Shown one piece after another: positions 49,162 through 61,179 of a DNA stretch of 64,000 bases. Under the pieces are notes generated by a model. It did not search any database. It saw only the letters and a program-made list of their open reading frames with translations, and was not told where the DNA came from. The translations under genes were made by a program, and so were the position numbers. The stretch comes from Trichinella spiralis. Taxonomy: Eukaryota > Nematoda > Enoplea > Trichinellida > Trichinellidae. The stretch's first letter is position 1. Each line of letters begins with the position of its first letter. Where the stretch lies: NCBI GenBank assembly GCA_000181795.3, contig CM012953.1:12190782-12254781 (forward strand), given 5' to 3'.

Positions 49162-50355
49162 TCAACAAGATTTCCACCTATGGCCGCATTGATTGCACAC
49201 AACGTATGTCACCGCCTCTGCTTCATGACCATCCTTTTCGTAAGAAACCGTGTAATTGCAGTCACGCTGACCACACTGACGACAATGAAAAGTTGTACTG
49301 TGCAGCAAACTGCCTTCATTGGAAAGCATGTGCTCTTTCAAACTATCCCGTTCCACGGCTTTGCGCATATTTTTCACCTCTTCAGGAGCCATCTCCTCCG
49401 TGGTCATTTTGGCAAAATTCGCCGGCAAAATTTTCCCAGTCAGAATATCTCGCAAAAGTTGGCAATTTTTCGAATTGCAAAGATTCATTGCATGAGAACG
49501 TATTTCGCTACAGTATTTGGAATTTGTTTCATCACTGCCATTGAGTTCATATATGGATTCTTCGATTTGTTGGACAATTGTTTTTATATTGTTATCGTTC
49601 AACAAATTCGCATCACAATCTTCGAACATAGCACGGCAGTTATTCAAATTGGATCGGATCGAATCGAACAATGCACGGCATGAATTATGACGAACTGGAC
49701 TTGAAAGATCTAAATAACATTTTATTCGATAATAAAATCGAACAACACTATGAATCATTAAAAACAGACGAAAAGCTGAAATTAACAATCAAAAGTATTT
49801 TGTCTAGAAAACAATTAAAATTAATTATCATTTTATCAATTAATTATAAAAATTTATATCCAATTAAAAAAAACGATTAATTTTAAAATATGAAAAAAAC
49901 ACATACTGAATAAAGGAAAATTTGTTGTAGACTGAGAACACAACTCGGATGTTGAAAATTGATCCATATCGTCAGAAGACTGAGATGTCGATTTACTCAA
50001 ACCTGAAAATTTCTGTTTTCTTATAATAATATTTTTAATTTTAAAAAATATTACTTTTTCTACGACTAGAAGTTGACAGCGCGTTAACTTCTTTCTTCCA
50101 TTTCTTAACCAGAAAAGTGGCATTTTCGAAGAGTTCTGGACATTTCACAAAAGTTGTCCGTATGCGATTTACTGTTTTCCCAATGTTTGTGCTGACTAAC
50201 ATATCAACATCAATGCCACCATAAGTACGCAATTCTTCCAACAGTTTTCGCATTTTTGTTTTATTCAAAGCGTTCTTGTCCAACATTTCGGATAGTTCAT
50301 TTTCGATTTCCCGAACCCTAAACTCAAGGCGCTGTCGCTGCACATTATTCGTCAT
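49162..50355 (-). CDS. TCEA: Transcription elongation factor TFIIS-like
   Basis: TFIIS family factor that binds backtracked RNA polymerase II and stimulates transcript cleavage. Three exons (50055-50355, 49907-50002, 49162-49709) join in frame to 314 residues, close to the usual 300. An N-terminal LW (TFIIS N) domain includes STNIGKTVNRIR and LVKKWKKEV. It is followed by a Ser-rich linker, the central polymerase-binding domain (EIRSHAMNL, ILTGKILPANFAKMTTEEMAPEEVKNMRK) and a C-terminal zinc ribbon with CRQC and CNQC knuckles ending HRWKSC. In the ribbon loop the usual RSADEP catalytic motif reads KDGHEAEA, so the adjacent Asp-Glu pair is missing. It is therefore either a divergent TFIIS or a paralogue with altered cleavage activity. 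The first ATG follows a TTTGTAG acceptor with no gap. It is upstream of huntingtin on the same strand. Confidence 0.92.
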
Positions 50356-50358
50356 CTA
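50356..50358 (-). promoter_or_regulatory. 3' splice acceptor abutting the TFIIS start codon
   Basis: The minus strand reads TTCTATTTGTAG|ATG. With no base between AG and ATG, either a spliced leader is added here or an upstream coding exon has been missed. Confidence 0.5.
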
Positions 50359-51785
50359 CAAATAGAAATTAATATTGAAAGAAGCACTTCAGAAAACGAA
50401 AACGCTTTTTATCCACACTGGAAAATCAAGTAAATTAAAATACAGAAGGAAAGATAATCATGTAATTACAGAATGAACAATCAAATTTATTATATGTTTA
50501 GCCTTTTAAAATATTTCTTTAAATAATTTTTAAATAAATTTAAATTAAAAAAATATTAAATTATTTGCACTGTTATCGTAGACCGTAGACAATGTTATGC
50601 TGCTATACGTTTTTAAAATAATTTGTATTTGTACAAAAAAATTATGTAATAATATATATATAATAAAATGTTAAAACAAAACATACATGCAACCAGAAAT
50701 GAGCATGCAATATTCTGATTAACGAAGCTACATATTTATGAACGTCAAATTGCTTCTAAACTAAACAGTGTTGTAATACAAGCGGTGAAATTACACGAAG
50801 AAATAAAATTTCAGAAATAATAAATTTATTAATAAATCTCACAATTAATCGTAAAAGCATCGCTTTAGCATTTTTATTTTTATGAAAAGCTGCTACAGTT
50901 TCTGATTGCGACACGCAATAACAAGTTTTCACTATCAATACTTGATTTTATTGTGGAAAATCTTTGTGGTTTCCAATCAGATTAATGTAGAGTAGGTAGG
51001 AGGGGATAGCTCCACCAATTTTTAAAATATGCAATCAAAAATAAAGCGCACTTTTCTGTATCAATCCAATCGACCTAATGCTATTTGAGAAACTCCGGTA
51101 AACATTGAACACACTGTTTATACACTTTTACTTTGTTATTAATGCCTGCAAGTCAGATTTATTTAGTTACTGTAAATATGTAAAAGATAGAAACGCTTTT
51201 AATCAGACTGAATTTTTTAATTGCCATATGATTGTGATACATGTGAGTATTTATTTAATGATGTATTGAATTAATGTTAAAATATGCTTGTCTGGTAATT
51301 GAAGACACGTTAAAAGGTTTGGGAATGATAGTCGTAACTTGCAAGCTCTGATTGCCAAAGGGAAACATTGGAAATATTTGCCTTTTTACACTATTCTTGT
51401 AGCAGTTCATAGTGTTTTAAAGTTAGATGAAATTAACTAGATTTTTATATTGAAATTTCATAGCGGGCGATATAGTCAATGACTGTGAACGTATCAATTC
51501 AAAATTGATCATATTGTAAAATCAACAAATGGCCAATTTTAACTAGTATCGCACTGAAAGTAGACTGTTAGCAATAAACAATTACGAGTATAGCTTGCCT
51601 TACTTGATTGGTATGGAAATAATTTTTTTCAATGAATAAATTTTTCGAGTTCAGTGCAATACCATGTGACATGTAATGAAATTGATGATCAGAAATTTTA
51701 GTCTACTTGATTCTACTTTTTGACTGTTATACTGTAATTTATTTTTCACCCCTCCTTTTGGGTTGTAATAGATTGTCTTGTTCCT
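50359..51785. other. Divergent promoter region between TFIIS and CTP synthase
   Basis: AT-rich; no gene seen. It ends in a T-rich tract and TTCCTAG acceptor just before the CTP synthase leader. Confidence 0.4.
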
Positions 51786-51787
51786 AG
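51786..51787 (+). promoter_or_regulatory. 3' splice acceptor 16 bases upstream of CTP synthase
   Basis: TTGTCTTGTTCCTAG|GCAAGC lies 16 bases before the ATG and is preceded by a T-rich tract. It is a trans-splice site or a 5' UTR intron end. Confidence 0.5.
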
Positions 51788-51803
51788 GCAAGCGTGCAAG
51801 GAG

Positions 51804-53561
51804 ATGAAATACGTTTTGGTGACTGGTGGCGTGATCAGCGGCTTGGGAAAAGGGATAATATCGAGCAGTATAGGTGTGGTATTGCAAGCGCACGGTTTAC
51901 GGGTTTCGGTGATCAAAATCGATCCATATTTGAATATCGACGCCGGCACGTTTTCACCATTCGAACATGGCGAAGTATTTGTACTGGACGACGGCGGTGA
52001 GGTCGACTTGGATCTTGGAAATTACGAACGCTTCCTGAATGTGAAACTGAATCGCGACAACAACATCACAACTGGCAAAATTTACATGGACGTTATTACC
52101 CGCGAGCGTGAAGGCCACTTCCTTGGCCGGACGGTTCAAGTGATTCCGCACATCACCGACGCCATCCAAGAATGGGTCGAACGTGTGGCTTGTCAACCGG
52201 TCGACGGAAGCGACATTGCTCCGGATATTTGCATAATCGAACTCGGCGGCACAATTGGCGATATCGAAAGCATGCCATTTGTGGAGGCGTTTCGGCAGTT
52301 TCAGTTCCGCGTGCGCCGGGACAATTTTCTCAGCGTGCACGTGAGCTTGTTGCCCGAGCCGTACAGTACTGGCGAGCAGAAGACCAAGCCCACCCAGCAC
52401 AGCGTGCGAGAATTACGTGGACAGGGTCTGTATCCGGAAATTATCATCTGCCGCAGTCGTAGTGTGCTTCTTCCGACGACCAAACGCAAAATATCCAACT
52501 TCTGCCACGTGGACATTGACCAAGTGATATCGGTGCACGACGTGTCGAATCTGTACCGGGTGCCGTTGCTCATGGCCGAGCAGCGAGTGTTTGAATTCAT
52601 GTTTCGTCGTCTTAATCTTCTTGCCTCGAATTACAACTCCAGTTCGTTGGAATATTGGAGAAAATTAGCCCAATTGCAAGACAGCGACCGACCGCCTGTT
52701 CGAATAGCGTTGGTTGGAAAATATGTGGAACTTCGAGATGCTTACGCGTCGGTATACAAAGCGCTTGAACACGCGGCGTTGGCGTGCAACCGTCGGCTCG
52801 AGGCGTCGATTGTCAATTCAGAAGGTTTAGAAGAGGTGACCAAGTTGAAAGATCCTGAATTGTACAACAATACGTTGCAGATGTTGGAAAATTGCGACGG
52901 CATTTTGGTTCCAGGCGGTTTTGGTGAACGAGGAATTGAAGGCAAAGTAGCCGCTTGTCGTTGGGCTCGGCAGAAGAAGGTTCCATTTTTGGGCATTTGC
53001 TTGGGCATGCAGTGCGCGGTTATTGAATTCGCCCGCAACGTTCTCGGCTTGAAAGACGCGAATTCGACTGAATTTTCACAAGATACTTCGGCTCCTGTTG
53101 TAATCGAGATGCCTGAACACAATACAGGCAAAATGGGTGGCACCATGCGACTTGGTCTGCGTACTACTGTTTTTCGAAAAGACTTGCATTCTGTAGTCAG
53201 ACAACTGTACGGCAATGTACCATTTATCAGAGAACGTCACCGTCATCGTTACGAAGTCAATCCCAGCTATGTTAGCTTGTTTGAAAAGCAAGGCATGCTA
53301 TTCACCGGCACTGACGACCAAAGAATGGAAATTTTTGAACTTCAGCATGAAAGTCCTTATTATATTGGGGTACAGTTTCACCCTGAATATTTATCCAGTC
53401 CTTTGAATCCGAGTCCATTATTTGTTGGGCTCATTTTGGCTTCTATCAATCAACTTCACACTACACTCAGCAGTTCGACTGTTCAGTTACCTTTGAAAGG
53501 TCTCTGGAACAATTGTCACTCCAGCAATGGTTCAACTGAACAATGCGCTTTACAAGCTTAA
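51804..53561 (+). CDS. CTPS: CTP synthase
   Basis: Converts UTP to CTP using ATP and glutamine, the last step of de novo pyrimidine nucleotide synthesis; cytosolic. It is a single 585-residue coding exon, near the 591 of human CTPS1. The N-terminal synthetase domain starts [16 protein letters not shown] (P-loop) and contains [29 protein letters not shown] and [17 protein letters not shown]. The C-terminal class I glutamine amidotransferase domain carries [15 protein letters not shown] with nucleophile Cys399, and HPEY with His526 and Glu528, at the same numbers as in human CTPS1. All catalytic residues are therefore in place. The C-terminal tail after about residue 550 is short and Ser/Thr/Asn-rich. 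The lack of introns contrasts with most neighbours but matches HEXIM and NELF-C/D. Confidence 0.97.
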   Translation: MKYVLVTGGVISGLGKGIISSSIGVVLQAHGLRVSVIKIDPYLNIDAGTFSPFEHGEVFVLDDGGEVDLDLGNYERFLNVKLNRDNNITTGKIYMDVITREREGHFLGRTVQVIPHITDAIQEWVERVACQPVDGSDIAPDICIIELGGTIGDIESMPFVEAFRQFQFRVRRDNFLSVHVSLLPEPYSTGEQKTKPTQHSVRELRGQGLYPEIIICRSRSVLLPTTKRKISNFCHVDIDQVISVHDVSNLYRVPLLMAEQRVFEFMFRRLNLLASNYNSSSLEYWRKLAQLQDSDRPPVRIALVGKYVELRDAYASVYKALEHAALACNRRLEASIVNSEGLEEVTKLKDPELYNNTLQMLENCDGILVPGGFGERGIEGKVAACRWARQKKVPFLGICLGMQCAVIEFARNVLGLKDANSTEFSQDTSAPVVIEMPEHNTGKMGGTMRLGLRTTVFRKDLHSVVRQLYGNVPFIRERHRHRYEVNPSYVSLFEKQGMLFTGTDDQRMEIFELQHESPYYIGVQFHPEYLSSPLNPSPLFVGLILASINQLHTTLSSSTVQLPLKGLWNNCHSSNGSTEQCALQA

Positions 53562-55351
53562 CAGAAAAACGAACGACATTTAATTTTTTATGATTTTAAA
53601 TTATTTCTTTAGAAGATGAACATTTACTTTTTATCAGATTTATAAATTTGTTTTGCAAAGTTATGCCGATGTGAGTTTTTGATATTTTTAGTGGTCTTTA
53701 AAAAATTGAATTATCAAAGTAAATTTGCATAAAAAACAGTTTTTTTTCAATGTTGGATATTTGGTTATGTTTGTAAAAGGCGCGCGTAATTATTGGTGAA
53801 TGGAAAACGAGATGTTAAATTATTGCGCAACGTTGAAAAGTTCAGATTTTGATATTAGAATGTATTTTTTTGCAGCGAACAACACGCTAACGGAATTGCT
53901 GCTGTGAAGCGATAATTTTCAAATGAACAGTCAGAAACATATTACTTGCCCAAGATTCTTTGCATAAATTGTAAACAGAATATGAGACTCATTTAAATTT
54001 CTGCACCTCAGAAATGGGAGATTTATTTGCATATTCGAAATTGAATGCATTTCGTGCTCAGCAAGAATTTTCATTATCAATAAAAATTTGTTTAGCCCTT
54101 GATATAATTATTGTAAAAATTAGACTTGCATTCACATGAGGAATTTAGTGATTTTTTTCTGAAAATCAAACTCAAAGAAAATTTTACGTTAAAAATAAAT
54201 TCAAAATAAATTCAAAATTCAGATGACTGCTTTTTGTGTATTCATTATGTAAATTGTAGAACTGAATATTTATTTATTAATTTAGAAAAAAAAACTTGTT
54301 GAATATAAACTATTGATATATAGCGATTAGTTTTATATTATTTATCAATGTTTTAAGTTTTTTGCATGAAGCGTAATTTTCTACAGATTTTTTGACAAAC
54401 TGTTTTTGTTCTATTTCATTAAGCAATTTACGTTTATGCATATTTTGTTTCATATATTTGCATATATAACTCTAAGAATATTATACGTAAAAATGATTTC
54501 ATCTTGCAATACTTTGACATTCTTTTTTTTACCAAACAACATGTATTATATAAAACAAAAAAAGCAAATATATCATCATCATCATACAAATAAAAGTAGT
54601 AAATTTTACAGTAAAACGTGTGCAATATGTAAAATAAGATTTGTCTGCAAAGAAAAATCACTCGGTTGATATGGTAATGTTGAAAATGGTATCGTTTAAT
54701 TATGGAAAGTTTCTCATTGAAAAATGATGCAAACTTTTGTGGTAGATTCTGTTGGAAAAAAACGATAGTTTAAAGAAAAAAGATTTACTGACAAGAACAA
54801 TAAGCAAAGTAATTGCCTTTTAATTAATTACTGTAATGTCGAATGAATGGCCATGATGAGCAAGCAGTAGAGCAGAATAGAACAGAATAAAATTATATCG
54901 AACATAATAAAGTAAAAGAACAAAAAATTCTACCTGATGATAATTATTATAGACTAATAATTAAAATTATTCAATGATGACAACTGACAACGACAACCGT
55001 GTATGTGTAGTGCATGTGTATGTTCGGTTTTTGGCGGTGCAGAATAGTTTTGTAACAGACGAGATGAATGAGAAACAATTGAAAAAATGCGATGCAAAAC
55101 AATAAAATAGAACGTCAACAAAAACTATATGTTAAAATATGAAAATGAATAGGCATCAGATCAAATTTTAAAGTAGAAGAAGAAGAAGAAGAAGATTATT
55201 CAATATGATTGAATGAATCGATTTAACAAAATAATAATAAGAAACAATTAAATAATAACTTATAAAAAATGAGCATAAAAATCAGAAAAATGAAAAAATC
55301 CAAAAAAAATAGTGATTAACTACTGAATAAAATTGAATGTAAAGTTTCTGG
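53562..55351. other. Convergent intergenic region between CTP synthase and egghead
   Basis: AT-rich 3' flanks. A (GAA)n run lies at about 55173-55195. No gene is seen; the ORFs at 54406-54669 are low-complexity AT translations. Confidence 0.45.
55173..55195. repeat. (GAA)n trinucleotide repeat
   Basis: About seven AGA/GAA units in the 3' flank of the egghead gene. Confidence 0.9.
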
Positions 55352-58168
55352 TTATAACGTATGAACAACGACAGGATCTTTGTTAACGACATAGAATTGA
55401 TTTTTTCGACCAAACAGACCCCAAAGAACAGCGACAATTTCGATGAAAACGTTGAATGGAATGACGCAAATTGCAGCCACGGTATAATACAACAGAACGA
55501 AAGGATGTCGGCAGTAGCGTGAAGCGAACGACTTCCACACGCCAAAGATGTACATGTACAAATTGACGGCACCAACAAATGCGACGCAAAAATCGAACAA
55601 CGGTTGACTAGGCAAAGGCATGATGTAGGCAAAGAAAAAATTCATAAGGCTCAAAGGCATTGTCGCCCAGGCGTAGAACGACATTGCAAGGAATATTTTA
55701 CAACGCCACGGCAATTCGGCACTGTGCACAACCAAGCAGATACCTTGCAGCCAACGTTTGCGCTGTTGCAAAAAGTCCCAAAATGTAAATGGAGATTTTT
55801 CAAGCATCTCGCCTTCGATGAATTCAAATTTGTAGCCGTCCCTGTAGGCGACCATACCGAAATAGCAATCTTCGGCAATGGAACCCCTCGAACCGTGGTC
55901 AAATGACACTTTCTTTTCCGCTCCAGCTTTCGTAACCACAAACGAACCCTTCCAACCGAACAACGGACGGTGAAAGCAGCGAAATTGAAAGCGCAATTTC
56001 CCTACAAAACAACACGATCATTTTTTTCAACGGATATCAATCAATAACATGACGCACAAAAATTAAACACCAACACAACCCAACGTTGTTCATTGTGGAT
56101 GAAAAATCACATTTCATCTATCAAAAAAAAAACGAAATTTATGTTTCTTTTTTATTTTTTCTTGATACGAATTGTTCGAAATTTTTGAAAATTTATAAAT
56201 TAGCAATCGATAACAATATAAAAAATGAAACGGAACCTATTCTTCAACTTTGTCAACATCAACTTTTACAATTGTAAAATGAAAGTCGTTTTTTTTTAAT
56301 ATGAGATGTATTTGTGAAGTAATTATTTCAAAAAAGTTCACCTTCTCATTAAAAGAAAGCAGGTAAGCTTCATCTACAGTATACATATAAACATAAATTT
56401 ACACATTACTGTTTATTTCAGTAGAAATTTTCGGCAGTTTTTCATTTATTATTTCAGAATATTTTCACATCAATCCTGCAAAACAGATCTATCTCTTGGT
56501 ATCTAGCATCAAAAATCATCAACCTTTAGCAACTGGCGACAAGCATGTGTAAAAAACAGTGCAACTGCTTTTATAATCTTGTGAAATTTCATAAAATACT
56601 ATAAAATAAAACTAGACAAACAAAAAAAATTCATTCATTCATTAATTCTGTTTAATCGATTTGAAATGTCATTATAATGAAATTGTGGGAAATTTTGAAA
56701 ACCGTTCCAAAAAAAGTGTCAAAAATCAGCACCTTTAATAGTTTCTTGCTTTGAAAAAAAAAGAAAGAAAACGATTGCAATGTTGTCGCATTAACAACAA
56801 CACAGTGACATTAAAGTAGAATAGAATCAACGATTGGAAGTGAATGTTTGCTAATTTTCGATGCTTGATAACATTGCAAACGCTTGACAAGTTCCCATTA
56901 GCAGAAAGAGACAGGCCAAAGTAATGTTTACAAAAGGAGAATAAAGTATTGATGACAAACAGTTTATTTAAAATGATGAATTAAATTGAAAAATGAGAAG
57001 ACCCTTAGACCAGACCAGCGTGCAAGAGAATGTTTAAATTATAAATTAAACAAAGAAAAAATCCAATTTTAGCCAACAAGAACCCACTTTGCTGCTTGTA
57101 ATAGAAAACCGCACTATGAACTATAGCATTTTCTGACCACTTAGTTTTTCCAAAACAGGACTACTGAACCTTTCATACAATTTTATACCTATTTGAATAA
57201 AATAAGCTCTAACAAAAAAAATATATTCATCCATGTCAATAGGATTAGTTGAACAGTATGATTCATTCATTCATTCATTCATTCATTCATTTGTCACGAC
57301 TGTATGTGATGTGATGCAAACTGCCTTTAGGGGATTGTTATTTTTTTTTGATCAAATTTGTACTGCGCTTGTTTAATACAAAAAATCAGTAGTCAGCTTA
57401 CTTACCCATATCATCAGCGACACGAAATGAATCAGCCAACGTGGTAACCCAGTTGACAATTTTTCCATTGGCGTAAGTGATCAAGCCTTGTCCGAAAGGA
57501 TGCTGGCCGTCGGAGCAAAAATTCAAAATGCCGCGTACTGAGTTTTCCGTGAGCAAAGTTTCTTCGTCCAGGTGAACAATCCAGTCGTCGTCACGCAGCA
57601 TGTTCACCTCCTCTTCCCAGCAATATTGCAACGCCCTAGCTTTGAACAACGCCCCGGATTTGGTCCGATATCCGGCCGGAACGACCAATTCACGCACGCG
57701 GCAGTTGCGGTCCAAATTAAGCGGCTTGTCGGTGACCACTTCCACCACGAAATGCTCCAAGCCGACCCGCAAGCAAGTGTCGATATTTTTCGCAACATTC
57801 TGCACAATCAGCTTCCTGTAATCGCCCTTGGTGACCACACGGAAACAAATGAACGGGGCCAGCAGAGGCGAATTGTTCAAACGGACGTGATCCTTGAACG
57901 CGTTGAAAAGCACCAATCCGCAGACGTTGAATACACACTGAGGCAGGACAAGCAGACTGATGAAGCGCAGCAAATACAAGAAAACGCACAACGCGCATCC
58001 GTAACGAACCAACGGGTCGAACGTCAAGGATTGGTCGACAGCATCCTGACCAAGCCGAACAGCCCCGGTCAACAATTCAAAGCTGACCACGAACAACGTG
58101 AAACAGCCGACATGGGTGAGATGCTTGTTTCGGCTATTCCAGACCAAAGGACAACGATGACGGCCCAT
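55352..58168 (-). CDS. bre-3: Egghead/BRE-3 beta-1,4-mannosyltransferase
   Basis: Golgi/ER glycosyltransferase (GT2 family) that adds mannose to glucosylceramide to make the mactosyl-ceramide core of invertebrate glycosphingolipids. Two exons (57406-58168 and 55352-56001) separated by a 1.4 kb intron encode 470 residues, the usual family length. Two N-terminal hydrophobic segments (about residues 18-35 and 48-70) precede the catalytic domain. That domain holds VEVVTDKPLN, DDDWIVHLDEETLLTENS, HPFGQGLITYAN, the conserved AEDCYFG and the processive-type QQRKRW motif. Several C-terminal membrane helices follow, and the end is FYVVNKDPVVVHTL. I chose the ATG at 58168 because an in-frame stop lies a few codons upstream. 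The gene is confined to invertebrates; in C. elegans its loss gives resistance to Bt crystal protein by removing the receptor glycolipid. Confidence 0.95.
56002..57405 (-). other. Large intron of the egghead gene
   Basis: 1404 bases between a GTAAGT donor and a TTTTGTAG acceptor, unusually long for this window. It holds an (ATTC)n repeat at about 57259-57291 and no coding frame I can support. Confidence 0.75.
57259..57291. repeat. (ATTC)n tetranucleotide repeat
   Basis: Seven to eight uninterrupted ATTC units inside the egghead intron. Confidence 0.95.
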
Positions 58169-58572
58169 GTCTGGCAAGCAGCAAACAATTCAACAACACC
58201 GACAGCCGGCGTCGTTGCTCTTCCAATCGACCTCCAATCGACAATGCTCACCGTACCTCGCAATCATTCATTAGTCGTATACTAAAAGCAAAAGATATAA
58301 ATATCCGATTGTAAAACTTCGACCAACATTTTCAACTGTTGTTTTATTAAAAATTTGCTTTCGCATTTTATTATTTTTTTTCTCTTTTACAATTTCTCTC
58401 TGCTCACCGCTGCATAGCAGGTCAACTACCCCGTTACGCAAAAATGGCAAATATTTGCTTTTGTCATCAGTCAACTTTGCAGTCGATTCATTGGTAAAGC
58501 ATCTTTCTCACATTGAAAATTTGTAAAAAATTTTTCTTTCACTAGTTAACATGCAGAAAATTGCATGGAAAT

Positions 58573-58700
58573 TGAGACGAAGAAATAGTAAAAGAAAAAA
58601 AGGAGAAAAGAGTCGAGAGGGAAGGAGAGAAAATACAGGGGTAGAGGGGTAGAGACAGACTGAGAAATGGGAAAAAAGAGAAAAATAGCAAGAAAGGGAT
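58573..58700 (+). repeat. Polypurine-rich tract
   Basis: About 128 bases that are almost all A and G on the plus strand, with scattered pyrimidine interruptions. Confidence 0.8.
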
Positions 58701-60463
58701 CGTAAATAAACAGGTTGCAACCTGCGTTCTACCTTGTCCCGGAGGCAAATCATTTCACACGAAACTGGCCTACCGACTGGTTCCTATAATTGCTAACATG
58801 TTCGTTCATTGAAGCTTTTTGGAAATTTCACCCTTCAAGAATTTGATCATCGAATAAAACATTCAAATACAAATGACAACAATTTCAAATTGACATCCAC
58901 AATCATCCAGCTCATGCAGTCAAAGCGTATAAAGAAGATATCTTATTTATGAACTGATTCATTTTATTGCTTGGCATTAAACTGACCACCAACGAACGAT
59001 ATCATTTCATCACCACGCAAGCATCACCGAGCAAGTATTTTTATTCAAACATGATCGATGTGCAAAAGCACAGATCAACAAAAAAAAGTTTTACACTTCT
59101 GAAAATAAATATTTCAAATCACCTCATCTCATCTCATCTTATAGCATGAGCATCTGCTCTTGAAGAGCCGATGAATTTCTTTCATTAAAATTCGTTTCTT
59201 ACATGACAACAATCAATTTTAAGCAATAACAGACGGTCGTTTGCAACTGGTTTTTAAATGCAACTTGAACGTAAAAAAAGTTTAAAGATTAAGCAGCTGA
59301 ACTACGCAACAGCTACATGCTTGTGATAAGCAATTTTTTTCGCTTACAAATGGTATATCATTCATTGATAACAATTTCTAACACATGTTCGTACATTTGA
59401 TAAACAAAAAGTAAATAAATAAATAAATATATATATATACTCACTAGTAAAATGATAAAAGAAAAAGCATAAATTTAAATGATCCAGAAATGCCTGCTTA
59501 TTGAAGAAGAAAAAGTTGAAAGAACTGACAACTGGCACATTCAAGCACAATTGTCAGCTTACAGTTACGAACTTCAACAAACGCAAAACACTAAACTGAA
59601 ACCAATACTATACTTTTTTTGTTATTGTTCAAAAAGTCAATTTTGAATAAATTAATTAAGATCATTCTATTATTTGCTTTAATAATTATTATGACATTGA
59701 TTTATTTGTTAAATAAACTGTCTAAGCAATGCCAAATCACTTAATACATGCAATGTTAACAAGAAGGCAAGTAAAATTATCTTCAAAAAAATTAAAGTGT
59801 AATTTTTTCTTTTTGTTTTGCATTTTTACAAATAAATTTTTTTATTAAAAAATACAAAGAAACAGTAAAGAAATAATAAAAAACAATAAAATTAAAAAAA
59901 CTTGTTTACACTTTTATCTTGCAAATTTTACAATCAATCACCAACTTTACCCAGCATGTATAAGCTCAAGTAGTTTATGCAAAATTGGTGTTCAATTCTT
60001 GAATAGCTAATATAAATTATATTTCATTTAACTGTTCTTTTGGAAAGTCACAAAATTTTAATCATCTTCAATGCTTTTCTATTAAAATATGCAAAAATAG
60101 TGCTTATATTAAACTGGAATTTTCCAATTTATAAACTGCCATGCAACAGCTATTCTTGTTACATTTCACAAAATGCTAGCTAATCATTAGCAATAAAGGT
60201 TCTTTTTCAAACTGCATCATTCTAAATCGGTCCAAAATTCAAAATAAAAATTTAGCTTTTATTAAAGAAAAGAGTTTTAAAAATTATTTCTAAACATTCA
60301 AAACAGTTGACCTATAATTGACACCAAGAAGAGATACTTTTGAAGCTAATGTTGTGGAAAGAAATGCACAAACTTACCTGCCTATTGCTTACTTATTAGA
60401 ATAAAAATTTCGACAATAATAACGAAATTAAACATTTTCATTACTTGCATTGTAATAAAATAG

Positions 60464-60595
60464 TCGAACGGTACAGAGCGTAAGGAAAAACGAAAAAACA
60501 CTTCTTCTAGAGTAATTGATTACCGTATTGTTAATCATCCTGAAAATCTTCACAAATCTGGGTCAATGACAACTGACTGTGACCTGAGTCTATGA
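60464..60595 (+). other. Possible coding exon or regulatory island
   Basis: After an ATAAAATAG acceptor-like end, a 43-codon plus-strand frame (start SNGTERKEKRKNTSS, end CDLSL) runs to a TGA. The opposite strand also offers a frame starting after TTTTCAG|GATG. The segment also holds TAATTGATTA (60513-60522), a two-base-spaced homeodomain dimer site, and GGGTCA/TGACCT half-sites (60560-60565, 60580-60585). The coding and regulatory readings cannot be separated by eye. Confidence 0.25.
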
Positions 60596-61171
60596 TAAGT
60601 AATTCAGGGCAATAAGTTCGGCTTACTGCAGCAACCGCAAACTGATGCATATTGTGGCGAGCTAAAGCGGCTAGAAAAATGCGGCCGCTAATCCACGCTT
60701 GACCTCACCAAACGCTGATCAAACGACCTGAACAACATAAAAATTATATATCACTGCACCATACATCCATTCGTATATGAATATACTCATTTAATTAATT
60801 AATTGATTTTTTTTGTTTGATTATTATTTAAAACAAAACTGTTCTGATATATTCGACTGAAATAGAACAATGTACAGATTTAATTGAACAATTTTTTCAT
60901 TTGAATTAAAAGTGTTAAATCATAATTAAGCGAGCATTTCATACGATATTTCTATATTTATTGAGAAATTGAAAACTGTGAAATTTTGATAAAAATCCAA
61001 TCGAACATTTCAATAGTTGTCGAAATAAGAATGACGAAAGCTGATGATTGTTTAATGTGACTAATTCTGTCATTTCAAAATGGGCATTTGAAATTTAAAC
61101 TTGAAAATAATAGTGGTAAAAATGATTCGCATCGATCGCGTGCCCACTTGACACATTGCAGCTTGTTGAGA

Positions 61172-61179
61172 TGACGTCA
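61172..61179. promoter_or_regulatory. CRE/ATF palindrome
   Basis: Exact TGACGTCA, the fourth in the window, far from any recognised start site (3 kb upstream of egghead). Confidence 0.3.

Noticed and set aside
49146-49683. Overlapping plus-strand ORFs of 132 and 175 codons
   Set aside because: Antisense to TFIIS exon 3.
57572-58285. 237-codon plus-strand ORF
   Set aside because: Antisense to egghead exon 1; open only because of the GC-richer coding composition.
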